Origin: Adiantum capillus-veneris
Taxonomy: Eukaryota; Streptophyta; Polypodiopsida; Polypodiales; Pteridaceae
Assembly: GCA_014529385.2 (NCBI GenBank)
Contig: CM043959.1
Span: 51,701,253-51,765,252, forward strand
Reading direction: 5' to 3'
Length of the DNA: 64,000 nucleotides
Shown here: positions 22,010-34,400 of the stretch, piece after piece
Layout of the letters: each line of letters starts with the position of its first letter
Numbering within the stretch: position 1 is the stretch's first letter
Translations under genes and position numbers: made by a program
Notes under the pieces: model-generated
What the model was told of the DNA's origin: nothing
Database searches by the model: none
What the model saw: only the letters and a program-made list of their open reading frames with translations

Positions 22010-23162
22010 ACGACTTGGTAGCTAGAGAGCTCCCAAGTAGACAACGACACCCAATGAGCCCCAAAGACTGGCGTCCCTTTCGGTATTTCTTTATTCTTAT
22101 TGCAAATAAACGATCTGTACACTTTCATCTAACTCTCACCAAGCTGTCCATGGCTGTAATTACAGGATTTTGTCCCAATTTCAGCAACATAACGACGCGA
22201 ACAGTGAACACCCTTGTAGATCAAAAGTACACGTCTAAGACACTTTCCCTCGCATTCTGGAAGCTTTCCGGTGAGCTGCGGGTCAATTTCAGCATGCCGT
22301 AATTCCCTGTTTTGTCACTGTTAGGTGCCAAAAGCCCTGTTTAAGCATCCCAAGGCTTTCCTGAGGCTCCCCTAGTGATTTCTTGCAGTTTAGGTGCGAA
22401 CCCTAAACTTGCAGAAAAACACAGCAGGCTGTAATTTTTTGTTTTGGATCGTTTTGAGCAGAGTGAACACGTCTACGTGTGTCTCAGGTGCTCCCGCACG
22501 CAATGGGACAGTTCCCCTTTGAATTGGACGAGTTTCACACAAGAAAAGTCTCCGTTTTTCCAATCCTTCGAGATGGAACCGTGCGTACCAGTGGGGGATT
22601 AGCAATTAGCTAATCCGGTTCCTATATAGAAGGCTCTTGCCTTGGCAAACGCACATAAAACACCCAGAACTATACATGGTCTTCTGAGAAGCCCAACTAG
22701 TGGGGCATTACCATATGTGCAAAGGGAAGAGAGAGATGCACGAGAGTAAATCTTCGCGCTACATGAGACAAGGGAGAAGGCAAGCTTTCCATTGAAGTTG
22801 CGATCACCTGCACCCACTACTCACACGCACAATGTAGTTCACAATGAAGTCAAAAATCAACCTCCTCTCCAAAATTGGGCGCACTACTTGAATGAGACTT
22901 ATTGAGTATGCGTATTGGCCTGCAGGTTGCTCTCCTATTGCCATCTGTCCAACTTCCCCTTTTTGGTTTCATTTCCTAGTACCTACCCATGGCAACATAA
23001 CCTTCACTGCTGCGGGTGAAACTCTTGGCCGTCGACGGTTTCTCACTGGCCATACAATGCCCGACTGATTGTGACTTCAAAAATGAGGGTCCCAAATATC
23101 AAATAAAAATCAAGAGAAAGAAACCAACAACTAAAGTTAGTGGTTGTCACAGCCTCGTGACA
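22010..23162 (-). repeat. Gypsy-4 LTR (3' LTR), related to the Gypsy-1 LTR
   Basis: In reverse orientation this shares long blocks with the Gypsy-1 LTR, for example ccccaaagactggcg and the segment containing gtgggggattagcaattagc. On the minus strand its start TGTCACGAGG is preceded by a polypurine tract (GAAGAGGGGGTTG, about 23163-23175). The left boundary near 22010 is approximate. It lies in the first intron of the trigger-factor-like gene. Confidence 0.75.
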
Positions 23163-23377
23163 CAACCCCCTCTTCAAATTGCAAACGTCCTCGATTCAAT
23201 GCCTAGTATACATGACAGATTTAGTGTGATTAGCACCCTTTTATCGTCACATATATCCGCAAGAAAGGTCATGAAACATAGATACAAATGACTTAATGAA
23301 ACCTCATACTTTTGTCATTTCTATCTACGATAGAAGTGAGCACTATACCTTTAACACTTGTTGAGCAATGTACACTG

Positions 23378-24540
23378 CTATTGCATTGAATCTGTATGTA
23401 CATATGATGTGCTAGCTCCATCATCACCCCTCTTTTGAACACGTTGAGTTGGGGCATACGTAGGTTGTAACCCAAAGGCCCCAAGGTAAAGCTGCAATAC
23501 ATTTAGTGATTTCAAAAGTTCATTCTCTTCCATCCACTTTGCATTCATAGGTGGATAGTTCTTGAACTTCACCAAATAACGTCGTGCACCTTTTCCCTTA
23601 ACTTTTCTTTCCTTATTTGCCAAAATCTGCTCAGGTACCAAGATCTCATCAAGTTCCTCAAATTCTGGCTGATCTTCATCTGGCATATCTTCTAGCACAT
23701 CACCCACAAAGGGTCTTAGAAGACTCACATGAAACGCATTGTGAAGCTTCCAAGTGTCAGTTAATTTCAACCTATAAACAACATCGTTGATCTTATCAAG
23801 TACTTGAAAAGGCCCATAGTAACGCATGCTGAGCTTAGGAAACAACCTTTCCCTTGCCCTTCATCTTCTTTAATATGACCTTTTCAAACCGCAAAAGAAC
23901 CCAATCACCAAGTGAAAACAAAAGTTCACATCGGTGCGATCAACAACCCTTTTCTGCTTTGCCTATCTTCTCCAAGGCAAGTTTGATTTTCTTATACATT
24001 TCATCCATGTTCTCTATATATCGATCAGCTTCAAAAGTCTTGTCCTTTGTGTACAAAATGGGAGAAACCTTTTTACCACCCTCAACAATTTCAAAAGGTA
24101 CCTTGCCTGTTGACGAGTGCACCGTTTTGTTGTATGCATACTCAAGCATGGGTAAATATTGTTCCCACTTGCCCTTGTTATCCGACACATAGCATTTCAA
24201 CAGATCTAAGACAGTAGAATTAGCCTCTTCTAATTGTCCATCAGTTTGTGGATGAAATGAAACTTGAGCGTAGTGCCCATGTTTTCAAACAAGCCTCTCC
24301 AAAACACGCTCATCATACGAGATTTACGATCACTGACAATAGACTATGGCATACCATGGTACTTAAACGCATTTTACATAAACAATCGTGCCATCTAATC
24401 AGATTTTATCTTCTTCCTGACAGGAATAAAATGGGCATGCTTGCTGAACCTGCAAATAATGGTCCATATACCATCATTCCCTGTCGGTGTTCTTGCAAGA
24501 TCAAAGATAAAATCCATAGCAATAATGGTCTATATTGTCA
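23378..24540 (-). pseudogene. Gypsy-4 integrase C-terminal half and chromodomain, broken
   Basis: The minus strand encodes integrase pieces (SIVSDRKSRMMSVFWRGLFENM near 24330; LEYAYNKTVHSSTGKVPFEI near 24100), the tether, and a chromodomain (DEILVPEQILANKERK near 23640). Frameshifts occur near 24200 and 23850-23940, and in-frame stops near 24390. A local tandem duplication of about 67 bp covers the beginning of the catalytic core, and its second copy is split by the inserted element at 24537-26700. Confidence 0.8.
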
Positions 24541-24580
24541 AAGTCGACGATGCGGAAGCGTAGAGACCAAGGAGAGTGAG

Positions 24581-24622
<42 letters not shown>

Positions 24623-26700
24623 TCCTGAAGCAATCAACCTTGGCAATGAATAACTGAATGTGTATACAATGAAGGCAAGGGGTTGCTTATGTAGCAACCT
24701 CAATAAATTGCCCTACCCAAGACTTTGACAAATAAGTAAAATAAATACCTAAAAGCCAAACTAAATAATGGGATCACATTCGGCAGTTCACTTGAGATGC
24801 CAAAACTCTAACACCCTCTTTGCAGCTCATAAAGGACATCAATAGTGAGACCAAGTCGATGTAGAAGCTACCATGGACACCCTAGAAGTGGCCACCAACT
24901 GGATACACCTCGGTGTTGCTCTCCTCAACCTTGTACCTGAAAGTAATGCCATCTTGAGCATCCGTTGCCTTTGTAGAAACTTTGAACTGTAGACCACACT
25001 ACGTCCAATAATCCCCATTCGTGAACTATGAACACATCACGTCCAAAATATAAAACTCCAAAATAATGAATTGTTGGAACCATCCTATCCATAATCTAAC
25101 CAACAACAGTGTCTGATTGATTCCATGCCAGATGCATGTGCATTGAACTCCGACCTACGGGTCCAAACACCAATAACTTGAACTCCAACACAAGGGTCCA
25201 AATTAATTATAGGGAGCATTCATTGCCCCTCTGCCACTCACAAGCCTCTCTGTGGCTGAAGCTAGTGGTGACACCTTTCATTTGACTAGAAATCTGACGT
25301 CGAGGCCACTGTGGCCGCCGCCACCGCGTGTGCCATGCCAATCTCCTCTGTCAAATCTTTATTTCTGACCAGCTTGCCTTTATCCTTGTCTATCTATGAG
25401 TTCCATCTTTTACCTTTGGTTTCAAACTCCCAAGCCAAACAAAGCGTCGAGTCACATTCATAACAATTGTGGTCGTACCTCGTGGGTACCGAGGCAGCTA
25501 ACTGAGTACTGTCATCCTTGTCCAACTTGCCTTTGCTGTTGTCCTCGTCCATTTGCTTTTGACTTCACAATCTCAAGCCAAACAATTTGCCAATTTCCTT
25601 GAGAAATGTGTCAGTGCATTGGCCGCTAACTGGATGGTTGACGATCTGCTCTCCATAGCCATTTGTTGGTTTTGGTCGATGTCGTTGCCGGCGCTCGAGC
25701 AAGGGGGGGCCAAGTTAAAGTTGCAAAATTGGGTACTCTGGTACCTTCTCGCACTCCAAAGTGGCCGCATGAACCAAGCCTCAGAAATCTCCAAACCGCT
25801 CCACAAGGCTTTGCTCCCAAGGTGCTCCAATACTCCCTCATTCAAGCCGCGTAACCTCTCCCTCTCTTCACCTTAAGAGCTGTCCTCCACTACTCAGCCC
25901 TTAGTGTTTCAAAACGCTGGGCTTAATGCAAGAGGTGCACGCGAACCAAAGGGGGAAGGAGCACCATTGACTATCAAGGGGCCTGCCCGAATGGGCGTCT
26001 CAAAATGCAGAAGGACAGAGCGGTGGGACAGCGCTAGAGGGAGCGTTTCAAAACGCTCGTTGGCGAGAAGGGGGAACAAACGCTGCGAGCAACATTTTGA
26101 AAATGCTAGCGGCAGGAGGATGGGTTGGCGCCGTCGCCGAGGGAGAGCACCTCCTCCTTGCGGCATTTTAAAATGCTCACAAGAACCACGACTCTCTTGG
26201 CCGCCGGTCGGGAAATGTTTGGGAGGGAATCCAATGACGGCAAGCAAAACCCTGCATTTTGAGATGCCGATTGGGGTGGATTTCAACGACATTGTAGTGC
26301 TGCGTTTTAGAACGCTGCTGCAGAGTGTGAGGTGCAGAGATGCCGACGACAGTGGGTCTTTTCCTATCTTCACGGCAACCGTTCCTCCACCAAGGGTTTC
26401 AAGCATAGAGCTTCACCAAGAGCTCTGATACCATGCCAAAGTCAATGATGTGGAGGCGTGGAGACCAAGAGGGGGGGGGGGGGGAGAGAGAGAGAGAGAG
26501 AGAGAGAGTCTCCTAGACTAACCAACCTTGGCAATGAATAATTGAATGTGTATACAGTGGAGGCAAGGGGTTGCTTATATAGCAACCTCAGTAAATTGCC
26601 CTACCCAAGACTTTGACAAATAATTAAAATAAATACCTAAAAGCCAAACTAAATAATGGAATCACATTGGGCAGTTCACTTGAGATGCCAAAACTCTAAC
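24537..26700 (-). mobile_element. Short non-autonomous LTR element inserted in the Gypsy-4 integrase
   Basis: Direct repeats of about 260-285 bp (24537-24823 and 26434-26699) share tggcaatgaata, ggcaaggggttgctta and gagatgccaaaactctaac, and run TG to CA. On the minus strand TGGTATCAGAGC (about 26424-26435) follows the right repeat, an initiator tRNA-Met primer site that orients the element to the minus strand. Possible target duplications (tatat/catat) flank it. The 1.6-kb interior has no gag, RT or integrase, so it resembles a TRIM or small LARD mobilised in trans. Each LTR contains a (GA)n tract (24581-24620 and 26485-26508). Confidence 0.7.
25904..26315. repeat. Seven spaced copies of a 14-bp palindromic motif
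   Basis: Copies of GC(A/G)TTTTAAAA(T/C)GC lie at 25904, 25995, 26043, 26091, 26163, 26254 and 26302. The one at 26163-26176 is a perfect palindrome and the one at 26042-26057 is a 7-bp inverted repeat around CA. Spacings are about 91, 48, 48, 72, 91 and 48 bp. Both strands stay open for about 165-174 codons across the array. Confidence 0.75.
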
Positions 26701-28010
26701 GCATATACCATCATTCCCTATTGGTGTTCTTACAAAAACAAAGATAAAATCCGTAGCAATACTTTCATATGGCTTATCTGGAATAGACAATGGCTTTTTG
26801 AAGTCACAAATGGCCGGACATTGTATGGCTTGTGTGAAACGGCCGACAAGTTTCACTTGCAGGAGTGAAGGGTAGGTCGCCACAAGATGGTCGGGCAAGT
26901 TGGCATTGAAATCGGAGCAATAAAAGTATGTCTAGGCTCAGTTCAAAGTTGTTTAGGCCCCTCGCGACACTTATAATTGGTGGGTACTAGGAAATTAACT
27001 CAAAAGAGGCATAAGGGACACATGGCGACTCCAAGTGAAATTGCCAGACTCGCACCCAATTTGAGAGTGGAGACTGATTTTTGTTCATAAGTGACTATAT
27101 TCTGTGTGTGAGTAGTGGGTGCAGGTGATCATAGCTTTAATGCTTCCCCATGTGAATTATCTCTTAGTAGAGCTCTTGCATCTTGTCGATATGTTCCCTC
27201 ATGGATGTTTGCTTGGCATCAAGGGTCCTCGATTGCATCCAACGACCTACTTCATCGGAGACTCTCAATCATATAGGGAAGCAATGTAATGTGCAGCGTA
27301 AGTGATTGATGGTGAATGCTGAGGATGAGTGCTTAGTGTGTACGTAAGGTTCCTTTTAGTGTATGAAAGGGTTCCTTTTACTTCATGTGAGAGATATGCA
27401 ATAGACTAGAAATTTTGCCAGCATAACGGCACAAAACCCCCTTAGGTCAACAGTTTACATCAAGGACACTTTCCCTTGCAATTTGAAAGCTTTCCAGTGA
27501 GTTGCAGGTCAATTTAAGCGTGTTGTAATTCTCTGTTTTGTCACTGTTGGGTGCCCAAAACCTTGTACACGCATCCCAAGGTTGTCTCAAGGTTCCCTTG
27601 GTGATCTCTTGCAGTTTAGGTGCAAAATCCTAAACCTGCAGAAAAACAAAGTAGGCTGTAATTTTCTGTTTTAGTTCGTTTTGAGTGGAGCGAACACGTC
27701 TACGTGTGTCTACGTCCCCTTTGAGTCGGACGAGTTTTCACGCGAGAAAACTCTTTGTTTTTGCAATCCTTCGCGATGGACTTCTGCGTACATGTGGGGG
27801 ATTAGCAATTAGCTAATCCGGTACGTGTTCAGAAGGCACTTGCCTTGGCAAACACACATAAAACCCCTAGAACTGTACACGGTCATCTGAGAAGCCCAAC
27901 TAGTGGGGCATTACCATATGTGCAAAGAGAAGAGGGAGATGTGTAAGCAAATCGTCACGCTTCATGAGATAAGGGAGAAGGCAAGCTTTCTTTGGAGGGC
28001 ATGGTCATTC
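26701..28010. repeat. Gypsy-4 integrase start joined to rearranged LTR pieces in opposite orientations
   Basis: At 26701-26800 the minus strand reads the start of integrase (SIPDKPYESIATDFIF). It is joined directly to LTR sequence. From about 26800 to 27143 the LTR runs in the same direction as Gypsy-1, and from about 27420 to 28010 in the reverse direction. Between them lie about 280 bp without similarity to either. The gag, protease, RT and RNase H are absent. Confidence 0.6.
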
Positions 28011-28991
28011 ATCCCTGTATACCAATTTCTATAACCAGTGGATGGTGTGAATGCGATTACTTTAATCCTTCATGAGTTATGACCTTTCCTAAATTCCTAC
28101 ATGTCTGTGTTGTGACACATTTTTTGTAGCTTCCCTTGGAAGCTTGAGCTCTCATATCTCCATTATTCTCTTTTAGTAATAAGCACTTTTTAACTCTCTT
28201 TTTAGAGTCCTTTTCATCTATCCCTCACAATACTTGTTCGCCATTGGTCTCTTGCTTGTATTTAGCCTTGAATGAATACTACCACCCACTTAGGGCCGCA
28301 TACTGCCCGACTCGTCGACGGCGCCTCGTGGAGCGACATGGTTTGAGCTCGAGGGGGCTCTCACCCTCTCCAACGCTCCTTCCAGAGGACTTGCGCCCAA
28401 TCCGTCACAGAGGATGCCTCTCCAGATTACAATTCGCATGACAAGGCCCCGCGATTCTCAAGCTGGGCTCTTTCCGGTTCGCTGGCCACTACTAGGAAAA
28501 CCCTGGTTAGTTTCTTTTGCTCCGCTTATTGATTTGCCTAAACTCAATGGATAGCCTTGCCTGATCAGAGACTCGTGCATTCGTTTACCACTAACTTAGC
28601 GACGCAGATTGAAAAATATATACATGAGCTTCGCAAACTTTGTTTAAGCATTGATAAGTCTTGAAAATGTACTTTTAAGGGATATTCGCATCTTACAGCA
28701 ATTTAGGCAAAGATTGAGTTCACTGAATGAATCTCCCCAAGGAGTCAACCTCAATGCCGTAGCCTCTACTCCAAATGCTTGACATGAAAAACCCCTAAGA
28801 CTTCCCTACGTCACCATAAGGATAATTTCAATAGACCATGATCCCTCCTTTCAGCTCCAATTCATAAGTGCTGCAATACCTCGTGCTAACCTGTAGCCCT
28901 AGACTTGCTTTCACAGAAGGGTTTTCTTCTAATATATCGTATTGATGAACTGATATTAAAATTTGAAACTCAGAAACAGAAAAATGCTTAC
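28011..28991. other. Intron 1 sequence next to exon 1 of the trigger-factor-like gene
   Basis: This is non-coding on both strands as far as I can see. A short open frame at 28244-28441 has no recognised similarity. Confidence 0.5.
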
Positions 28992-29261
28992 TCTAGAGTT
29001 GGGCTCAAAGGATTCAGAAACTTCAACTGCATCTGCGACAGTGGAAGCACTGGGAAGCAAGAGCTGGACGGCATGCGGAGGCGCACAAACACTATAAATG
29101 CCAATGCTTTTCCCGCAGTAGCTGTTGGTTAGAAGGAGCCGGGAAGGGCATGCAAAGCTCTCAGCGAAGCTCAAGCGGAGCCTGCTAGGAAGCGGGTGCA
29201 AACGAGCTGCTGCAGAGACCCGTGACACTGCCCCCGCGTGAACAGCAGGCAATGCCTCCAT
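28992..29261 (-). CDS. TIG: Trigger-factor-like protein (TIG), exon 1 with plastid transit peptide
   Basis: Translation from the ATG at 29261 gives 90 codons. The first ~60 residues are rich in Ala, Ser, Arg and Leu and almost free of acidic residues (MEALPAVHAGAVSRVSAAAR, then LHPLPSRLRLSF), typical of a chloroplast transit peptide. The exon ends VADAVEVSESFEPNSR, which in plant trigger-factor-like proteins precedes the first strand (VKLSV). The donor is TCTAGA|gtaagc, and intron 1 is 7.2 kb. The mature protein would act in the stroma as a nascent-chain chaperone. An upstream in-frame GTG is not needed as a start. Confidence 0.8.
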
Positions 29262-29420
29262 AGCCACAATCCACAGCTCCCTACGATTTTTTTACGGGAA
29301 GTGAAGGGCCGTTTTCCCTTATCTTCCCGTCTCAACGTATCCACGTGTCATTCTTCAATGAAGATGAGAAGGCTTTAATCTTTTTACTGATAGGCTCCTA
29401 CTGATAAGCATGTATTTGTG
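29262..29420 (-). promoter_or_regulatory. Putative promoter of the trigger-factor-like gene with G-box and I-box
   Basis: On the minus strand a G-box (ACACGTGG, core CACGTG at 29342-29347) lies about 80 bp upstream of the ATG, and an I-box-like AGATAAGG (core at 29318-29323) about 57 bp upstream. This pair is common in light-responsive promoters of plastid-protein genes. No clear TATA box was identified. Regulation by light is an inference. Confidence 0.45.
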
Positions 29421-29541
29421 GTACATATTGGACATACTCGTAGGTTCTTTATTATATTCATTTAGTGGCTAGATTCCTCCCAAATGAACCCTCAGTACTT
29501 CAGTTTGTCATTCACTGCGGCAAACAAAAGGCCATGCATCA

Positions 29542-29620
29542 GATTCGAACACCCACCATTCAAAGGTTCACTCCTGCAACCTTCGATCTATGCAACCTTC
29601 AATCTACACCAACTAAGCTT
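29542..29620 (-). repeat. Possible tRNA-derived SINE head
   Basis: The minus strand has an A-box-like AAGCTTAGTTGG (29609-29620) and a B-box GTTCGAATC (29542-29550). The spacing is longer than in a normal tRNA and the T arm does not pair, so it is not a tRNA gene. A degenerate SINE or chance is possible. Confidence 0.3.
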
Positions 29621-29869
29621 CACCACTTGATTGTTAATGGAGAGCGTTCAGGTTTCATTAAAAAAAAATTGTTGTTTGCTTCTCCTCGTCCACCTCTCCA
29701 CACCCTGATCTGCCGCCTCGTACACGGCCTACTGCTTCATCCCTGTCCTCGTCCCTGCCTCCACCTTGTGCTTTGTCCCTCCCTTCCTGCTTCGTGCGAC
29801 GCTGCATCTGAAAAGTTTCGTCTGTTTTTCTCTTTTTTTGAAATCGTTAGGACATATTGGGAGACATGA

Positions 29870-30221
29870 AATAAAATCCAATAATCAAAAGATGCTTCGA
29901 ATCTCCAAGGCGGAGGCACATTGAATGGTGCGAGTGCAGACAGGCCTGCTTCGTGACAAAGATAGATAGAGAGCCCCCCCCCCCCCCCCCCCCCCCCCGC
30001 CCGGCCCTCCTCGTGGCCATACGCCTGCAGCTCATCTTTCCTCCCCTCCTCGTACTGATCCTCACAAAAGGAGCCCCTCAGCCCCACCTCGTGCACCCTC
30101 CCCTCAGCCCCACCTGCGTGCAAAGTCACAGCGCGAGAGCGAGAGAGAGAGAGAGAGAGAGACCCTCTCTGCCTGCGTGAGAGAGAGGGCTGCAGTGGCT
30201 TCCAGGGCTTCCAGAGGCGCT

Positions 30222-30282
<61 letters not shown>

Positions 30283-30320
30283 CTCTTGAGTGACAGGCGG
30301 CTGGCCTGTAGCACAGCACT
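29870..30320. repeat. Low-complexity block: poly-C and (GA)n tracts
   Basis: It contains a 25-nt poly-C run at 29974-29998 and (GA)n tracts at about 30138-30161 and 30226-30280. Open frames here are products of the repeats. Confidence 0.9.
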
Positions 30321-31400
30321 AGGGAGAGAGAGAGAGGGCTCTGTCGAGCTACCTCGCAAGGCGAGAGAGCGAGAGAGCAGCACGTCTAGGCTGCAGTCGT
30401 GGACGACACAGACGAAGGGGAGATCGATGAAAAGGGCAAGAGAGGGGCATGCCCTGCACGTGGCCCCTCTTCCCTCCCTCACCCTTCACATTCTTATCTA
30501 CCTCTCTCCTTCCCTTTTGCAGTTGGAGGAGCTAAGGTAATTGTGCAAAATGAAGATTCCTGTGTATCAAAAATGGGAGTGAAAAAGAGGACTATGATAC
30601 CCCTGCCACTTGACCGAGGTGTTGGAGTTTAGGTGTGGTAGGTATCCTATGAGGGATAGAGAATTGATCACTCGTGACCCTTTCATGATTGTGCAAAGAG
30701 CCACTCTCCAGCCAACACGTGTATAGCCCTATCTACTTGAGGACCTCTCACGTTGTATTAAAACTATGCTTCAACAGTTGCACCTATGTCAGTAATCACC
30801 TTGCTCCAATGCACTCAGTCTCAAGGTGTTGTGTGCCCTTTCTCTTCTCAGGCATGCCCGCTAGGACGAGGGCTAGATCTCTTCCCATACATCTCTCGCC
30901 CTTTCTCTTCTCAAGCACGCCCAATGGTTACTTATGCGAGCATGTAACCCGGTTGCGCACTGTGCATACACTCTCGCCCTCTGCTTTTTGCACTCAACGC
31001 CCATGCAAGAGACAGCCTGATCATGCCCACACCACAACACGGCATACTTACCCATGCAAGGATTATAAAGAAGATGATTGACAGCATGGAGCAAGTAAAT
31101 GGCAACATCCACGGGCCCTGAGCGGCAATGAAGAGCAGACAATTGTAGTAAACCGAGGGTCAGCTAGGATCTGCGTAGGGTGGTCCTTTGCTTGCTCGTG
31201 GGTGGAATGACTGCATTCTTTCACGTCACATGACTGCTCTGCATCAAGCCAAACCCCTCCTTCCTCATCCAACCACACCCCCCGTTCCTCCATCACAACT
31301 GCATCAACAAACGCAGGTGGGTTGCGGTAAAGGGATGCTTGGGGGAAATGTAAGCTTGATGTGAGGTGAATTGCTTTGCTGAAAACTGAGAACATCCTCG
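30321..31400. other. Unassigned sequence between low-complexity DNA and the Copia element
   Basis: No domain or transposon was recognised on either strand. Several open frames of 77-130 codons overlap on both strands without recognisable motifs. Confidence 0.4.
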
Positions 31401-31420
31401 CGTGATTTACTGTGAAACAT

Positions 31421-34400
31421 TCATTTCAAAGCTGAAATTTCTTCCAAGTGCTTGCCAACAATCAACATGTCATCCACATGCTGAAGGATCATCCAATTGC
31501 CATCCTTAGCCTTCTTTGTATATAGACAGTGATCGAACTCACTACGTTTGTAGCCTTGAGAAAGCATAAACTTGTGGAACTTATGGTACCATGCCCTTGG
31601 TGATTGTTTTAAGACATAAAGACTCTTTAACAACTGGCATACCAAATCTTCCTTGCCTTTCTCAACAAACCCTTCTGGCTGGTGCATGTAAATTTCCACA
31701 TCTAAATCACCATGCAAGAACGCTGTCTTGACATCCATTTGGTGCAACACCAAATCTAATATGGCAACCTATGCAAGAAAGCATCTCAATGTAGTCATCT
31801 TAACCACCGGAGAGAAGACTTCATCAAAGTCAATTCCCTGTTCTTGCTTAAAGCCCTTGGCAACAAGCCTTGCTTTGTACTTTGGCTGACTATCATGAGC
31901 GGTGATCTTATACCTGTAAACCCATTTACAAGGTAGAGCCTTTTTGCCCTGTGGTAATTTAACTAGCTTCCATGTCTGGTTTTTATGCAGAGCTATCATC
32001 TCTGACTGCATGGCCAATTGCCAATTCCCGGAGTCCTTCATTTGCACTGCTTCCTTGTAACATGAAGGCTCATTGCAATCAGTCAACATGACATAGTTCA
32101 TAGATGGAACAAACCTATCAGGAGGTCGCGTGATACGTCCAGATCTACGCACAATAGGTGGCTCGGGCTCAGCCACAACCTGTGGTTCCACTCTATCTTG
32201 TCCTTTCTCCTCTTGAGCCCTGACATTTTGTCTTGCACGTGCAGGCCCATCTTCTTGGAAGACAACTCTTCTAATCTTCTCAACCCTCTCTGGTTTAGAA
32301 TGATATTTGGCTTCATTAAAGTGAACATCATTGCTATGGATAACCTTTATGGATTCAGGATCCCAAAGTCTGTACCCCATCTCACGAGAATTACCATAGC
32401 CTAGAAAGATGCACTTTCTACTCTTTGGCTCAAGTTTGTTCCTAAATTCCTTTGGAACATGAGTATATGCCTCACAGCCAAAGACTCTGAGATGCTTGTA
32501 TGAGGGCATTTTGCCTGACCATACCCTCTCTGCCATTGAATCCTTCTGCAAAACCTTGATAGGAGATCTATTTATAAGATGAACACTTGTTGATACAGCT
32601 TCAGCCCAAAACCCATTTGGCAGTTGTGCATTAGACAACATACTTCTGACCTTCTCTTGTATGGTCCTATTCATCCTCTCAGCAACACCATTTTGAGGAG
32701 GATTGTAAGGAGCAGTAAGTTCACGTTTTATACCTTTTGACTCACAAAAGCCCTGAAAGGCCTTTGAAACATACTCTCCACCATTGTTAGTGCGTAAGCA
32801 TTTAAGCTTCTTGCCACTCTGATTCTCCACAAGTGTCACAAACGTTTTGAAAACACTAAACGCTTCATCCTTGTGCTTGAGAAAGTAAACCCATACTTTC
32901 CTCGAGTAATCATCTATAAATGTCATAAAGTAAGAGGCTCCCCCTAGAGATAGGTTAGGCATAGGTCCACACAAATCACTATGAACAAGTGCCAACTGTG
33001 TATCTCTTCTACTGCTTCTATGCTTATGTGGCTGCTGTGTTTGCTTACCATACAGACAATGTTCACAGAATTCAAAATCATTAAATGACAAGCAAGGCAA
33101 ATAACCAGAACGAGACAAGATTTCCATTCCCTTCTTGGACATATGTCCTAACCGGCTATGCCACAAAGAAACGTTCGGCTGCTCGGTTACATTGATTACA
33201 TTTTTAGAGACATCTGATACATAAATCATGTAAAGTCCTCCAGACTTTACTCCATGTGCTACTGTCATAGAACCCTTGGATATCTTCCACATGTTCTGTC
33301 CAAAAGTGGTGTACGTGCCAGCATCATCAAGTAAACCTGTGCTGATCAAGCTCTTTGTAATTGCGGGAACATGTCTCACATTCTTCAGCGTGAAAGAAGA
33401 GCCATTCTGAAACTTCAATTGAACATCTCCAACACCTAAGATCTCACATGTGTGCCCATTGCCTAGCCGAACATGATCTTTAGTGGTCACATAAGAGGTA
33501 AACCACTCCTTGTTTGGAGACACATGAAGTGATGCCCCTGAGTCTATAATCCAATCACTCAGTGCATTTCCATCAGATGCTGTAAGAAGAGCTGAGTCCA
33601 TTGTATTTTTCAAGAAGTAGATATCTCCTGACACTAGACTGTCATCCTCTGCAACAACAGTGTTTGTCACATTTATTTCTTGAATCTTCACTGAGGACTT
33701 GTTCTTCTCACCATGGTCTTCTGCTTTCTCTTTGCCTTTTTCTGCTTTCCATTCTCTGTAGTCTCTTTTCATGTGACCCTTCTTGCCACAATGGTAGCAT
33801 TCTATGTCACTCTTGCCTTTAGCACTGCGGGACTTGCTACGAGACTGATCCCTCTTTCCACCTTTGTACTTTTCTTTGGTCCTTCCCCTCACAACTAAGG
33901 CTGTTCCTTTGCCTTTGTCCATTGTCTTTCTGTTGGTTTCTTCAGTAAGCATACTGCCTTCTACACCTGCCATGGTCAAACCATCTGGAGGTGCATAATT
34001 ACTCAAAGCTGTGCGAAAAGTGTCCCAACTTTCCGGCAATGTGATCAACAGGAACATAGCTCTAACAGGTTCATCAAACTTGACACCTTGAGCTGACAAC
34101 TGACTGTAGATGGTGTTCAATTCATTCAGATGATTGGACATAGGGGTCCCTTCTTTCATCTTCAAGTCAACAAGCTTCTTAAGCCAGTATACCTGTGAAG
34201 CTGCACTCTGCTTCTCATAAAGATCACTCAGCTTTGTCCATGCTTGATAAGCCGACATCTCGTCTGCTACATTGAAGTAAACGCTTTCTGCCAAAGTCAG
34301 CATAATGGTAGAAAGTGCCAATTCATCCATTTCGCTCCATTCATCTTCGTCCATATCTTCTGGTTTTATCCCCTTCAGCTTTATAGGTTTTATCTGCTTC

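Noticed and set aside
25909-26406. 165-codon minus-strand frame and 174-codon plus-strand frame as genes
   Set aside because: Both are explained by the palindromic motif array inside a non-autonomous LTR element and show no domain; kept only as a repeat finding.
29542-29620. A tRNA gene with A and B boxes
   Set aside because: A-to-B spacing is too long and the T arm does not form; listed only as a possible SINE.
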